Assembly (NCBI RefSeq): GCF_020905345.1
Contig: NZ_JAJJMO010000001.1
Location: 4,898,001 to 4,962,000, forward strand
DNA: 64,000 nt
Direction: 5' to 3'
DNA from: Flavobacterium pisciphilum
Lineage (GTDB): Bacteria; Bacteroidota; Bacteroidia; Flavobacteriales; Flavobacteriaceae
In this document: positions 32,801 to 41,414 of the stretch, piece by piece
Layout of the letters: each line of letters starts with the position of its first letter
How positions within the stretch are numbered: position 1 is the stretch's first letter
Made by a program: the position numbers and the translations under genes
The notes under the pieces: generated by a model
Database searches by the model: none
What the model was told of the DNA's origin: nothing
Seen by the model: the letters and a program-made list of their open reading frames with translations, nothing else

Positions 32801-34165
32801 ATGGAAGTATCAAATGATATGTTCGGGATAGAACAAATAGAAAGAATTAAAAATAAGTTAGTTGAGGCGAAGAGTGTCGATAAAGACCTAAAAGTATTCG
32901 GTGCAGAAAGTCATAAATATATTTTAGGAGAAGTTGTAAGTGGTGATGCTATTTTAAAATTTGAGACCGAATACAAGGTGAAACTTCCTAATTGCTATAA
33001 AGCGTTTTTAATGAATATTGGAAATGGAGGTGTGTCATTTTTATCTTCGGCAGCAGGGCCTTTTTATGGGATTTACCCACTAGGAGAAGGGGTTAATGAT
33101 TTAATTGATGAAAATACTAAAGATTACTTAAAAGGAGACTGTGTGTTGTATCCTAAAATGATTGATGCCTATTGGGAAAATCTCACGGAAAAGATTGAAG
33201 AAGAAACAATCTCAGATGAAGATTATAGTATTGAATTAGGAAAAATATATGGAGGTGTACTACCAATTGGCACGCAGGGTTGTTCTAATTGTCATGCAAT
33301 TGTTTTAAATGGTGAGTTTAAAGGTAGAGTTGTTAATATCAATAGTGAAAGATATAAGCCTCAATTTACTTTTGAATTAAACTTTTTGGATTGGTATGAA
33401 AGATGGTTAGATGAGGTGATTTCTGGTGATTCAACAGGAGTATTTGGGTATAGAATGGGTGGGCAGGTATTGGATATTTTAGAAACCTACTTTTCGGCTA
33501 CTGACAATGAAACTAGAAAAGATTGTTTGGCGGGCATTTTAAATAAACAAAAGCTAGACTCAACTATATTAGATATAATTGAAGATGAATTTAGAGCTAG
33601 TGATGTTGAGGTACAAACGGAGTTATTACAAATACTAACCAAATCTGATTACGAAAGAGCCTATCCTTATTTAGTTGATTTTGCAGAGGTAAGCTTATTA
33701 GATGTCTTGCAATTTGTGTTTTGGTATGCAAAAGAAAATAGTACAGACTGGCTTGCTGTTATCGAATCGAAGATTGAATCAATAAATGATGAAGAAACAT
33801 TTACATTCTGTGTTTATTTATTAGAAGAAATGAATATCGATTTCGGCTATCTTATAGTTCCTTTTGTTAAAAACGATAATGAGGAAATACGAGTAACAAC
33901 CTATTATATGCTTGGGCAATTAAGCAATAAAAATAGTTATATCGATACTTTTATCATAGGATTGAATGATAGCTCAAACAGAGTTCTTCATGCAACTCTG
34001 CAAGCTTTAAATGGAGTAGAAGACAAGAGGCTTTTGAAGTATTATAAAAGTATTGCCGAGAGATTTCCAAAAGAGAAGGATTATATTTTGGTGAATCTTA
34101 ATCACAGACTTAAACCGTTTGGTTTAACAAATAAGACTATTAAAGATTTAGCTATAGATGCTTAA
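32801..34165 (+). CDS. SMI1/KNR4-domain protein with HEAT-like repeats
   Basis: Residues about 45-200 form an SMI1/KNR4 (SUKH) domain: ILKFETEYKVKLPNCYKAFLM, NIGNGGVSFLSSAAGPFYGIYPL. SUKH proteins are often immunity proteins against polymorphic toxins. The second half (about 215-454) is helical with HEAT-like repeats (EIRVTTYYMLGQLSNK; NRVLHATLQALNGVEDKRLLKYY). No toxin gene is adjacent. It stands alone between terminators, convergent with the tautomerase gene. Confidence 0.78.
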   Translation: MEVSNDMFGIEQIERIKNKLVEAKSVDKDLKVFGAESHKYILGEVVSGDAILKFETEYKVKLPNCYKAFLMNIGNGGVSFLSSAAGPFYGIYPLGEGVNDLIDENTKDYLKGDCVLYPKMIDAYWENLTEKIEEETISDEDYSIELGKIYGGVLPIGTQGCSNCHAIVLNGEFKGRVVNINSERYKPQFTFELNFLDWYERWLDEVISGDSTGVFGYRMGGQVLDILETYFSATDNETRKDCLAGILNKQKLDSTILDIIEDEFRASDVEVQTELLQILTKSDYERAYPYLVDFAEVSLLDVLQFVFWYAKENSTDWLAVIESKIESINDEETFTFCVYLLEEMNIDFGYLIVPFVKNDNEEIRVTTYYMLGQLSNKNSYIDTFIIGLNDSSNRVLHATLQALNGVEDKRLLKYYKSIAERFPKEKDYILVNLNHRLKPFGLTNKTIKDLAIDA

Positions 34166-34180
34166 ATTAATTTATATTTT

Positions 34181-34208
34181 CCAACAAGGTCTTTTCTGAC
34201 CTTGTTGG
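34181..34208. terminator. Hairpin between convergent genes
   Basis: CCAACAAGGTC (34181-34191) and GACCTTGTTGG (34198-34208) pair perfectly around TTTTCT. AT-rich flanks on both sides; it probably ends both the SMI1 gene and the tautomerase gene. Confidence 0.7.
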
Positions 34209-34230
34209 TATAAAAATGATTATTTTTATT

Positions 34231-34626
34231 TTAAACTTCAACTTTAAAACCTAAATCGACATCAAGTCCTGATTGACCTCCTTGAACACCCCAGCTTTCT
34301 TTTTTACTGTCCCTAACAACAATTAAAACATGGTCTTTTGGGATGCCTAATTCAGATAGGTTTTTAACAATTTCACTAAATAAATTTCTTTTTGCATCAA
34401 TTGAACGCCCTGAAAATGCATCAATGCTTATTAAAGTGTATAATTCAGGTTGAGTTTTAGTGGGTGAAACTGCAAAGCGATGTGGGGGATGGACCAAAAG
34501 TCTAACGGTTTTGTCTTCAACTGGGATTTGAAAAGCAGTTACCATTGCCGAATGAACAGCATCGATAATTTTTGTTCCTTCTTCTTCGTTATAGTCTTTT
34601 CTAACTTCTATTAAAATTGCTGGCAT
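34231..34626 (-). CDS. Tautomerase-family protein
   Basis: The 131-residue protein begins MPAILIEV, placing the catalytic Pro directly after the initiator Met as in the 4-oxalocrotonate tautomerase superfamily. It is about twice the 62-residue monomer, fitting the fused tautomerase_2-type group. HPPHRFAV and FSGRSIDAKRNLFSEIV are in the middle, and the end is acidic and glycine-rich. The substrate is unknown. Upstream DNA (34627-34950) holds no gene. Confidence 0.82.
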   Translation of the reverse strand: MPAILIEVRKDYNEEEGTKIIDAVHSAMVTAFQIPVEDKTVRLLVHPPHRFAVSPTKTQPELYTLISIDAFSGRSIDAKRNLFSEIVKNLSELGIPKDHVLIVVRDSKKESWGVQGGQSGLDVDLGFKVEV

Positions 34627-34950
34627 ACTATTTTATTGTGTTTTTTAGTTCTTTTTGTAGGTACAATTATAGATAACTCCTTTTTTACAAAACTTTTTAT
34701 GCGTCTATTGTGTAAAGAAATGGAATAGATATATTTCGAAAATTGGCTTTGTAAACATATTGAAAATTTTGTTAATGTAGATGTGTGATTTAATTAATAA
34801 ATCAACATTATGATAGAATAATGTTGTTTGTTAACATAAAAAGAGAGGATTGCTGATTAATTTGATTCATTCGCAATAGCAATCAATTTTCACCCTACAA
34901 AAAAAGCCTAACCAAAGGTTAAGCTTTATAATGAGAGATAATCAATTGCT
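34627..34950. other. AT-rich gap with a terminator
   Basis: No gene in 324 nt. Contains GCCTAACC-type arm (near 34905) pairing with GGTTAAGC (34918-34924), which on the reverse strand is followed by TTTTTTTG: a terminator for the VOC gene. Confidence 0.6.
34898..34927 (-). terminator. Hairpin terminator after the VOC gene
   Basis: On the reverse strand AAAGCTTAACC, loop TTT, GGTTAGGCTTTTTTTG. It lies 24 nt after the stop of the gene at 34951-35367. Confidence 0.8.
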
Positions 34951-35367
34951 TTATTCTGTTAAGGGGTTTTGATGGTTGAGATACCAAGTAATACCAAATT
35001 TATCAATGAGACTTACCAATTGGGAGTTGATAGAAGTCGTTGAAAAATCTAATGTTATTTGGCCTCCTGCCTTTAAGCGATTAAAAACATTTAACTGTTC
35101 TTGTTTATCAGAAAAGTTTATTGTCATTCCTATGGCGTTTCCGAAAGATGCCTGCTCGTTTTCGAAACCATCAGAAACATAAAAATGAATAGCATCAGCT
35201 TTAAACTCGGCATGAGCAATTTTGCTTTTAAATTTTTCAGAAGTTTGATAGTTTGTTTCTTGGTATTTTTGTTCAAATATGACTTGCCCATCAAAGCAAA
35301 ATTCATAAAACCTCAACGCTTCTTCACATCGTTGGGAAATTGTAAAATACGGTATTAATGTTTTCAT
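34951..35367 (-). CDS. VOC/PhnB-like glyoxalase-fold protein
   Basis: The 138-residue protein fits the PhnB-like (3-demethylubiquinone-9 methyltransferase-like) VOC group: MKTLIPYFTISQRCEEALRFY at the start and KFGITWYLNHQ at the end, plus the HAEFKADAIHFYVSD beta-strand region. The metal-binding site and substrate are not assignable. It is 62 nt downstream of the AraC gene on the same strand. Confidence 0.75.
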   Translation of the reverse strand: MKTLIPYFTISQRCEEALRFYEFCFDGQVIFEQKYQETNYQTSEKFKSKIAHAEFKADAIHFYVSDGFENEQASFGNAIGMTINFSDKQEQLNVFNRLKAGGQITLDFSTTSINSQLVSLIDKFGITWYLNHQNPLTE

Positions 35368-35429
35368 GGTATAGTTGATTTAAGCTTCAAATATCAAGCT
35401 TAAATTCTGCTAAAAATTGAACGGAAATA

Positions 35430-36176
35430 CTACTTTACAGAATGAGAAGGTAATACCCCAAAAGTTTTGAGATAGGTTCTAGTAAAATGCGCTTGATCTG
35501 CAAAACCTCCTTGATGAGCCACTTGAGTTAAATTTTCTTCGAATAGAATCGATTTTACTGATTTTACTAATTTAGTGTGTAACACGTATTGTTTAAAGGT
35601 TATACCGGTTGATTTTTTGAATAAAAAGGCAAATCTTGAAACTGATAAGCCTACACTTTCTGCAATTTGTTTCTGGCTTTTTGTTATGTCCTGATTTGCT
35701 TCTTTTATGCTTTTCAAAATACGCTTGTCCAAAGAGGCAGGAGTGATATTTTCTATGGAGACAATCTGATCAACTAGCTTATTTATGAAATTAGTTGTAA
35801 ATGATTCTCTATTGTCTGTTTTGTTTTGCCAAGTTTCCAGTATCTCTAGAAAAGGTTTGAAATCGGTACTGCTTAATGAGGTTACACCTTTTTGTAAATC
35901 CAATAATTTTAAGCCTAATTCTGTATATGGTTCTATGTATATAAAAGCTATTTCACTGTTTTTATCACTTGTGAATTTTCTGGTAACATTAGGTTGAATT
36001 ATACAGGCATCGAAGGATTTTGTTTGATTTTCATACGCTAGTTCAAAGGGTTTATCTAAAGAAAAAATAACCATTACCGCATAGTGTTTATGGAAATCGG
36101 TCTGTAAATTTTTCCCAATGTATATTCCACCTATTTCTGAGAATGCAATTTTATTTTCATTTAATTTCCGACTCAT
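35430..36176 (-). CDS. AraC-family transcriptional regulator
   Basis: The 248-residue protein has an N-terminal cupin-like ligand region (YIGKNLQTDFHKHYAVMVIFSL) and a C-terminal AraC HTH pair: IAESVGLSVSRFAFLFKKSTGITFKQY and VAHQGGFADQAHFTRTYLKTFG (each seen separately). It probably regulates nearby genes, but no target is evident. Same strand as the VOC gene, 62 nt upstream of it. Confidence 0.88.
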   Translation of the reverse strand: MSRKLNENKIAFSEIGGIYIGKNLQTDFHKHYAVMVIFSLDKPFELAYENQTKSFDACIIQPNVTRKFTSDKNSEIAFIYIEPYTELGLKLLDLQKGVTSLSSTDFKPFLEILETWQNKTDNRESFTTNFINKLVDQIVSIENITPASLDKRILKSIKEANQDITKSQKQIAESVGLSVSRFAFLFKKSTGITFKQYVLHTKLVKSVKSILFEENLTQVAHQGGFADQAHFTRTYLKTFGVLPSHSVK

Positions 36177-36344
36177 ACTAGTTATTTGAATTCTATTGGA
36201 GGTTTTTACGAATTTTATTTATAATGAAAAATACCAGTTTTCAATACGAAGATACAGTTTCATTGTTTTTTTATAATGCTATAATCAAAAGATTCAATCA
36301 TAGAAAGATAGGTTGATTTAGGGCTTAGTAAGTTTTAATCTTAT

Positions 36345-36382
36345 GAAAAAAGGGTGATTTCATAATGAAATTACCCTTTTTA
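36345..36382 (-). terminator. Hairpin terminator after the DUF421 gene
   Basis: AAAAAGGGTgATTTCAT pairs with ATGAAATtACCCTTTTT; on the reverse strand it is followed by TTTTTC. It lies 22 nt after the DUF421 stop. Confidence 0.8.
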
Positions 36383-36403
36383 TAATTTGTATTTATAGTT
36401 AAA

Positions 36404-36916
36404 CTATTTCTGAAAATTTTTATGATTGTGTTTTCGTTTGTATATAGTTTGCTTTAAATGCTCTTTATCTTGTGAAATGATACTGATTGTACCATCTATT
36501 TCTAGCATGGCTAATTTTACCTCTTTATAGTGTGCAACACCATGTTCGCGCATTGCTTCCTCAAGCTCATCTGATGTAATGTTTAATTTGCTTAAAGATT
36601 TAAAATCGATATGACCATTATGAATCAGTACTTCTGGTTTTTCTAGTAAAAGATTGTGCAGTAGTTTGGATTTGTAGGTAAGTTTTTTGAGGGTGTAATT
36701 AATGATAAATAACACCGCTGCCGCTGCAATTCCTCCTAAAAGACTTGTATCACTACCAACCATTGCATTTTGGACGGCATTACTAATTAATAGAATCAGT
36801 ATTACATCGGCAGTATTAAGCTGAGATAGTTCTTTCTTTCCAAAAACCCGTAATGCGATTACCATAAAAAAGTATACTGAGGCACTTCTGATAACAATAT
36901 CGAGATATGGATTCAT
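36404..36916 (-). CDS. DUF421 (YetF-like) membrane protein
   Basis: The 170-residue protein has an N-terminal region with two or three membrane segments (VYFFMVIALRVFG; VILILLISNAVQNAMVG; GGIAAAAVLFIINY) and a soluble C-terminal DUF421 domain with GKPEVLI-like EKPEVLIHNGHID and KLNITSDELEEAMREHGV. YetF-type proteins have no firm function. Upstream is a 190-nt repeat-rich gap. Confidence 0.85.
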   Translation of the reverse strand: MNPYLDIVIRSASVYFFMVIALRVFGKKELSQLNTADVILILLISNAVQNAMVGSDTSLLGGIAAAAVLFIINYTLKKLTYKSKLLHNLLLEKPEVLIHNGHIDFKSLSKLNITSDELEEAMREHGVAHYKEVKLAMLEIDGTISIISQDKEHLKQTIYKRKHNHKNFQK

Positions 36917-36936
36917 CTTTTCTAGTTTTAAGTGTT

Positions 36937-37107
36937 CGGGCTTAGTGTGCAGTTACCAGTCTCAGTATTCAGTTTTCAGTGACAGTGATAGTTTGCAGTC
37001 TCACTTTTTAGTTATCAGTATCCGTAAACTGTGACAGCAAACTGAATTCACAAACTAAGTCTGAAAACTATAAACTGCGACTGCAAACTAAGCTAGCAAA
37101 CCGTAAA
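36937..37107. repeat. Degenerate repeat block (CAGTTTGCAGT / AAACTGCGACTGCAAACT words)
   Basis: The left part repeats GCAGT/CAGTATTCAGTTTTCAGTGACAGT words; the right part repeats ACTGTGACAGCAAACTG and ACTGCGACTGCAAACT words, which are their complements, so the block is roughly inverted. The 16-mer ACTGCGACTGCAAACT (37074-37089) recurs exactly at 63421-63436. No gene. Confidence 0.65.
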
Positions 37108-38478
37108 CTATTTAAGTTTAAAATTTTTTTCAATAGCTTTTATCATTTCTCCAGCGACATCTTTATTGGTAGCACCTTCAATTCCTTCTAGACCTGGAGA
37201 TGAATTTACTTCAAGTAATAAAGGACCTTTAGATGAACGAATAATATCAACACCAGCGACTTTTAAATCCATTGCTTTGGCAGCTTTTATGGCGATTCTT
37301 TTTTCTTCGCTAGTTATTTTTAGTATTGATGCAGTTCCGCCTAAATGAATATTTGCTCTAAATTCACCTGGCATAGCTTCACGCTGAATAGCAGCTACTA
37401 CTTTTCCGTCGATTACAAAACAACGAATATCTTTACCGTTTGCTTCTTTAATGAACTCTTGTACTAGAATATTAGCGTTTAAGCTTTTAAAAGCATTTAT
37501 AACGCTTTCTGCAGCCTTTTTTGTCTCAGCTAGTACAACGCCTTTACCTTGAGTGCCTTCTAATAATTTTACAATCAAAGGAGAGCCTCCAACCATTTTT
37601 ATTAAATCGTCAGTGTCCAAAGGAGAATTAGCAAAACCAGTTGTTGGAATGTCTATTCCGCTGTTTAGTAATAATTGTAATGAATATAATTTATCGCGGG
37701 ATTGTGTTATTGCAGAAGCAGAATTTAAACAGAAAACTTTCAAAGCTTCAAACTGACGTGTTAACGCACAACCATAGAAAGTAATGCTAGGGCGAATACG
37801 TGGAATAATAGCATCAAATTGATTTAATATTTTTCCACCGCGATAATGAATTTCAGGTGTTTTAGCATCAAGTTTCATGTAGCATTCTTTGATGTTCAAA
37901 AATTGCATATCATGACCTCTCATTTCGCCAGCTTCCATGATTCTTTTATTGCTGTATAATTCAGGGTTACTTGCCAAAAGTCCGATTCGTAATCCAGAGG
38001 TTGCTTTTTCGGAGTTCTGATATAGTTCTTTTAACGTGTCAGAGGTAGGTTGTCCCAAAAGGTATTTTTCTTCAGGATCTACAAGCACTCTACCGCTCAT
38101 TGCTTCACGACCTAGAAGCATTCTGAAACCCATCGAATCTCGATTGGTTAAAGTCATTTCTATAGGCCATTTGGCATCACCAATTTTTAGGCTCGTTTGT
38201 ATAACATAGCGTTGTTCTCTAAAGCCACTAGAGCTTTTTACAACCCTTTTGTCTACTAGGGGAGCCTCGCAATGTATTATAGTTTTAGTATTGTTTTGTA
38301 TCGGATTAATATCAAATTTAACCCAGCTAGCATCATTTTTTATAAAAGGGGCTATGTTAATGGCGTGCATCGCCGAGGTTTTTGCACCCGAATCTACACG
38401 TGCTTTAATTGTGGGGATTCCTAATTCGGGAAATGAGCACCATTCTTCGCTACCTAAGATGAGTTTATTTTGAAGCAT
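37108..38478 (-). CDS. rimK: RimK-type ATP-grasp ligase fused to a retropepsin-like domain
   Basis: The 456-residue protein has two parts. Residues 1-150 resemble the RimB/ATP-dependent zinc protease domain: [20 protein letters not shown] with Asp29 in DSGA, the retropepsin-like signature. Residues about 165-456 are RimK ATP-grasp: [44 protein letters not shown] and [15 protein letters not shown] with the metal-binding Glu/Asn. RimK adds Glu residues to the C-terminus of ribosomal protein S6 in proteobacteria. Both domains as one chain may add and trim tails. The target here is unknown. Confidence 0.85.
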   Translation of the reverse strand: MLQNKLILGSEEWCSFPELGIPTIKARVDSGAKTSAMHAINIAPFIKNDASWVKFDINPIQNNTKTIIHCEAPLVDKRVVKSSSGFREQRYVIQTSLKIGDAKWPIEMTLTNRDSMGFRMLLGREAMSGRVLVDPEEKYLLGQPTSDTLKELYQNSEKATSGLRIGLLASNPELYSNKRIMEAGEMRGHDMQFLNIKECYMKLDAKTPEIHYRGGKILNQFDAIIPRIRPSITFYGCALTRQFEALKVFCLNSASAITQSRDKLYSLQLLLNSGIDIPTTGFANSPLDTDDLIKMVGGSPLIVKLLEGTQGKGVVLAETKKAAESVINAFKSLNANILVQEFIKEANGKDIRCFVIDGKVVAAIQREAMPGEFRANIHLGGTASILKITSEEKRIAIKAAKAMDLKVAGVDIIRSSKGPLLLEVNSSPGLEGIEGATNKDVAGEMIKAIEKNFKLK

Positions 38479-38547
38479 AATTTGATTTGTTTGACTTATT
38501 CAAAAGTAAATATTTGTTTTTAATAATTAACCGATTTAGTACAAAGA

Positions 38548-38584
38548 AAAAACCCGTTATGTTATAAAAAAACGTAACGGGTTT
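38548..38584 (-). terminator. Hairpin terminator after clpC
   Basis: AAACCCGTTA (38550-38559) pairs with TAACGGGTTT (38575-38584); on the reverse strand the stem continues into TTTTTTC. It is 27 nt after the clpC stop. Confidence 0.85.
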
Positions 38585-38610
38585 GTATTTGTTGTAAAAA
38601 TTAAATTACA

Positions 38611-41157
38611 TTATTGATTTGTTGGCTCTTCAGCTTTATGAACATCTACAGTAAGTTCTTGAGACTCTTCATTTAAATCAATCAAAATTTCGTCGCCTGA
38701 AGTAATTTTAGAAGTAATTATTTCTTCTGCCAATATATCTTCAACGTATTTTTGAATGGCTCTTTTTAGTGGTCTTGCTCCAAATTGCTTATCGAAACCT
38801 TTGTCAGCGATAAAAGCTTTGGCTTTATCAGTAAGGTTTAGTTTGTATCCTAATTCTTCTACACGTGCATATAGTTTCTTAAGTTCAATTTCGATAATTA
38901 AATCAATATCACTTTTTTCTAAGCTGTTGAATACAATTACATCATCAATTCTATTTAAGAATTCAGGTGCAAATGTTTTCTTCAATGCGTTTTCGATAAT
39001 GCTTTTCGAATTATCATCGGCTTGAGCTACTTTTGCAGCAGTTCCAAATCCAACTCCTTGACCGAAATCTTTTAATTGTCTTGCTCCAACATTTGAAGTC
39101 ATGATAATTATAGTGTTTTTAAAGTCAATTTTGCGTCCTAAACTATCTGTTAAGTAACCATCATCAAGCACTTGAAGCATCATGTTGAATACATCTGGAT
39201 GTGCTTTTTCGATTTCATCTAAAAGGACTACACAATATGGTTTTCTACGAACTTTTTCAGTTAATTGTCCACCTTCTTCGTAACCAACGTATCCCGGAGG
39301 CGCTCCAACTAAACGTGAAATTGCAAATTTCTCCATGTATTCACTCATGTCAATACGAACCAAAGCGTCTTCTGAATCAAATAATTCTTTTGCTAGAACT
39401 TTTGCTAGTTGTGTTTTACCAACACCAGTTTGTCCTAAGAAAATAAATGATCCAATAGGTTTGTTTGGGTCTTTAAGACCAGCTCTGTTACGTTGTATAG
39501 AACGAGCGATTTTTAAAACAGCTTCATTTTGACCTATTACTTTATTCTGAATTAATTCAGGTAATTGAGCTAATTTGTTGCTTTCAGTTTGTGCAATTCT
39601 GTTTACAGGAATTCCTGTCATCATAGACACTACATCGGCAACGTTATCTTCGGTTACAAGAATTCTATTGCTTTTAGAATCTTCTTCCCATTGTTCTTGA
39701 GCTACAGCTAGTTCTTTTTCGATGCGTTTTTCGTCATCACGAAGTTTAGCTGCTTCCTCATATTTTTGTTTTTTAACAACGACATTTTTGTTTTCGCGTA
39801 CCTCTTCTAGTTGACGTTCTAAATCCAAAATTTGTTTTGGAACATCAATATTAGTGATATGCACACGAGATCCAGCCTCGTCAAGAGCATCGATAGCTTT
39901 GTCTGGTAAGAAACGCTCCGACATATATCGGTTTGTTAATTTTACACAAGCTTCAATAGCTTCTGGCGTATAGGTTACGTTATGGTGATCTTCGTATTTG
40001 TCTTTAATGTTGTTTAAAATTGCAATTGTTTCTTCAACAGAAGTTGGCTCTACAATTACTTTCTGGAAACGTCTTTCTAACGCACCATCTTTCTCAATAT
40101 ATTGTCTGTACTCATCAAGTGTAGTAGCTCCAATACATTGGATTTCTCCTCTTGATAAGGCAGGTTTAAACATATTTGATGCGTCTAATGATCCAGTCGC
40201 ACCTCCAGCACCAACGATAGTGTGAATTTCATCGATAAAAAGGATGATGTCATCATTTTTTTCTAATTCATTCATTACTGCTTTCATGCGTTCCTCAAAC
40301 TGACCACGATATTTGGTTCCTGCTACAAGGCTCGCCAAATCTAAGGTTACCACACGTTTGTGAAATAAGATACGAGATACTTTTTTCTGAACAATACGCA
40401 AGGCTAGTCCTTCAGCAATAGCAGATTTTCCTACTCCAGGTTCACCAATTAATAAAGGGTTGTTCTTTTTTCTACGGCTTAAAATTTGCGAAACGCGTTC
40501 AATTTCTTTCTCACGTCCTACAACTGGGTCTAGTTTTCCTTCTTCAGCCATTTCTGTTAAATCTCTCCCAAAATTATCTAAAACTGGTGTTTTAGATTTT
40601 TTATTGGACTTATTGGCTGGATTATTAAAACTTCCTTCTTTAAGACTGTCATCTTGTCCTGAATCGTCATTATATGATTCGTTTCTTGGCAAGTTTTCTA
40701 AAAATTCTTCTTCGTTTGGAGTCATATTTAAGTATTGTTCTTTAGCTACATCATAATCTATTTTTAGCTTATTCAATAGCTTGGTTGTTGGATCGTTTTC
40801 GTTTCGTAAGATGCATAAAAGTAAGTGTGCCGTACTAATAGACGAACTCTGGAATACTTTGGCTTCTAGAAAAGTAGTCTTTAATGCTCTCTCAGCTTGA
40901 CGTGTAAGGTGGAGATTCTTTTTTTCTACATTAATTTCGGCACTAGGATTAGCAGGGCTCAGTATTTCGACCTTCCTACGTAAATGTTCTAAATCGACTG
41001 CTAGGTTATTTAATATATGAATGGCTTTTCCGTTTCCATCCCTTAAAATGCCTAGCATCAAATGTTCAGTACCAATAAAGTCATGACCCAATCTTAAGGC
41101 CTCTTCTTTACTGTAGGTAATAACATCTTTTACTCTTGGTGAAAAATTATCATCCAT
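38611..41157 (-). CDS. clpC: ATP-dependent Clp protease ATPase subunit ClpC
   Basis: The 848-residue AAA+ unfoldase has the ClpC layout: N-terminal Clp repeats (residues 1-145), a linker rich in Ser/Asp/Lys, AAA1 with Walker A GEPGVGKSAIAEG, a UVR-like coiled middle domain (KYEEAAKLRDDEKRI), AAA2 with Walker A GQTGVGKTQLAKVL, and a C-terminal D2 domain. It feeds substrates to ClpP in the cytoplasm. It is divergent from gyrA, sharing a 257-nt intergenic region. A terminator follows. Confidence 0.95.
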   Translation of the reverse strand: MDDNFSPRVKDVITYSKEEALRLGHDFIGTEHLMLGILRDGNGKAIHILNNLAVDLEHLRRKVEILSPANPSAEINVEKKNLHLTRQAERALKTTFLEAKVFQSSSISTAHLLLCILRNENDPTTKLLNKLKIDYDVAKEQYLNMTPNEEEFLENLPRNESYNDDSGQDDSLKEGSFNNPANKSNKKSKTPVLDNFGRDLTEMAEEGKLDPVVGREKEIERVSQILSRRKKNNPLLIGEPGVGKSAIAEGLALRIVQKKVSRILFHKRVVTLDLASLVAGTKYRGQFEERMKAVMNELEKNDDIILFIDEIHTIVGAGGATGSLDASNMFKPALSRGEIQCIGATTLDEYRQYIEKDGALERRFQKVIVEPTSVEETIAILNNIKDKYEDHHNVTYTPEAIEACVKLTNRYMSERFLPDKAIDALDEAGSRVHITNIDVPKQILDLERQLEEVRENKNVVVKKQKYEEAAKLRDDEKRIEKELAVAQEQWEEDSKSNRILVTEDNVADVVSMMTGIPVNRIAQTESNKLAQLPELIQNKVIGQNEAVLKIARSIQRNRAGLKDPNKPIGSFIFLGQTGVGKTQLAKVLAKELFDSEDALVRIDMSEYMEKFAISRLVGAPPGYVGYEEGGQLTEKVRRKPYCVVLLDEIEKAHPDVFNMMLQVLDDGYLTDSLGRKIDFKNTIIIMTSNVGARQLKDFGQGVGFGTAAKVAQADDNSKSIIENALKKTFAPEFLNRIDDVIVFNSLEKSDIDLIIEIELKKLYARVEELGYKLNLTDKAKAFIADKGFDKQFGARPLKRAIQKYVEDILAEEIITSKITSGDEILIDLNEESQELTVDVHKAEEPTNQ

Positions 41158-41370
41158 AATATATAATTAGTATTGTAAATTTAGTGAATTAGTGTGTTAA
41201 AAACAAAAACCATACCCATTAGAAAGTCATGTCAGCTAAGGGACGAAAAAAATAATAATAAATGAGTTAAATAAGATTTAAATTATTAACTAAAATGTAA
41301 AATAAAGTTGTTAATAAATCATTGAAATAAGTAGCGTAAAATACCTTCAAAAATTTCAAAAAGACGTATA

Positions 41371-41400
41371 TTGGCACGTTTTGAAACTAATATAATTTTT
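41371..41400 (+). promoter_or_regulatory. Promoter of gyrA
   Basis: TTG (41371-41373), 19 nt, then TAATTTTT (41393-41400): the -33 is exact and the -7 matches seven of eight consensus positions. The ATG is 14 nt downstream of the -7, so the leader would be short. Confidence 0.6.
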
Positions 41401-41414
41401 TAATATAACAACTT

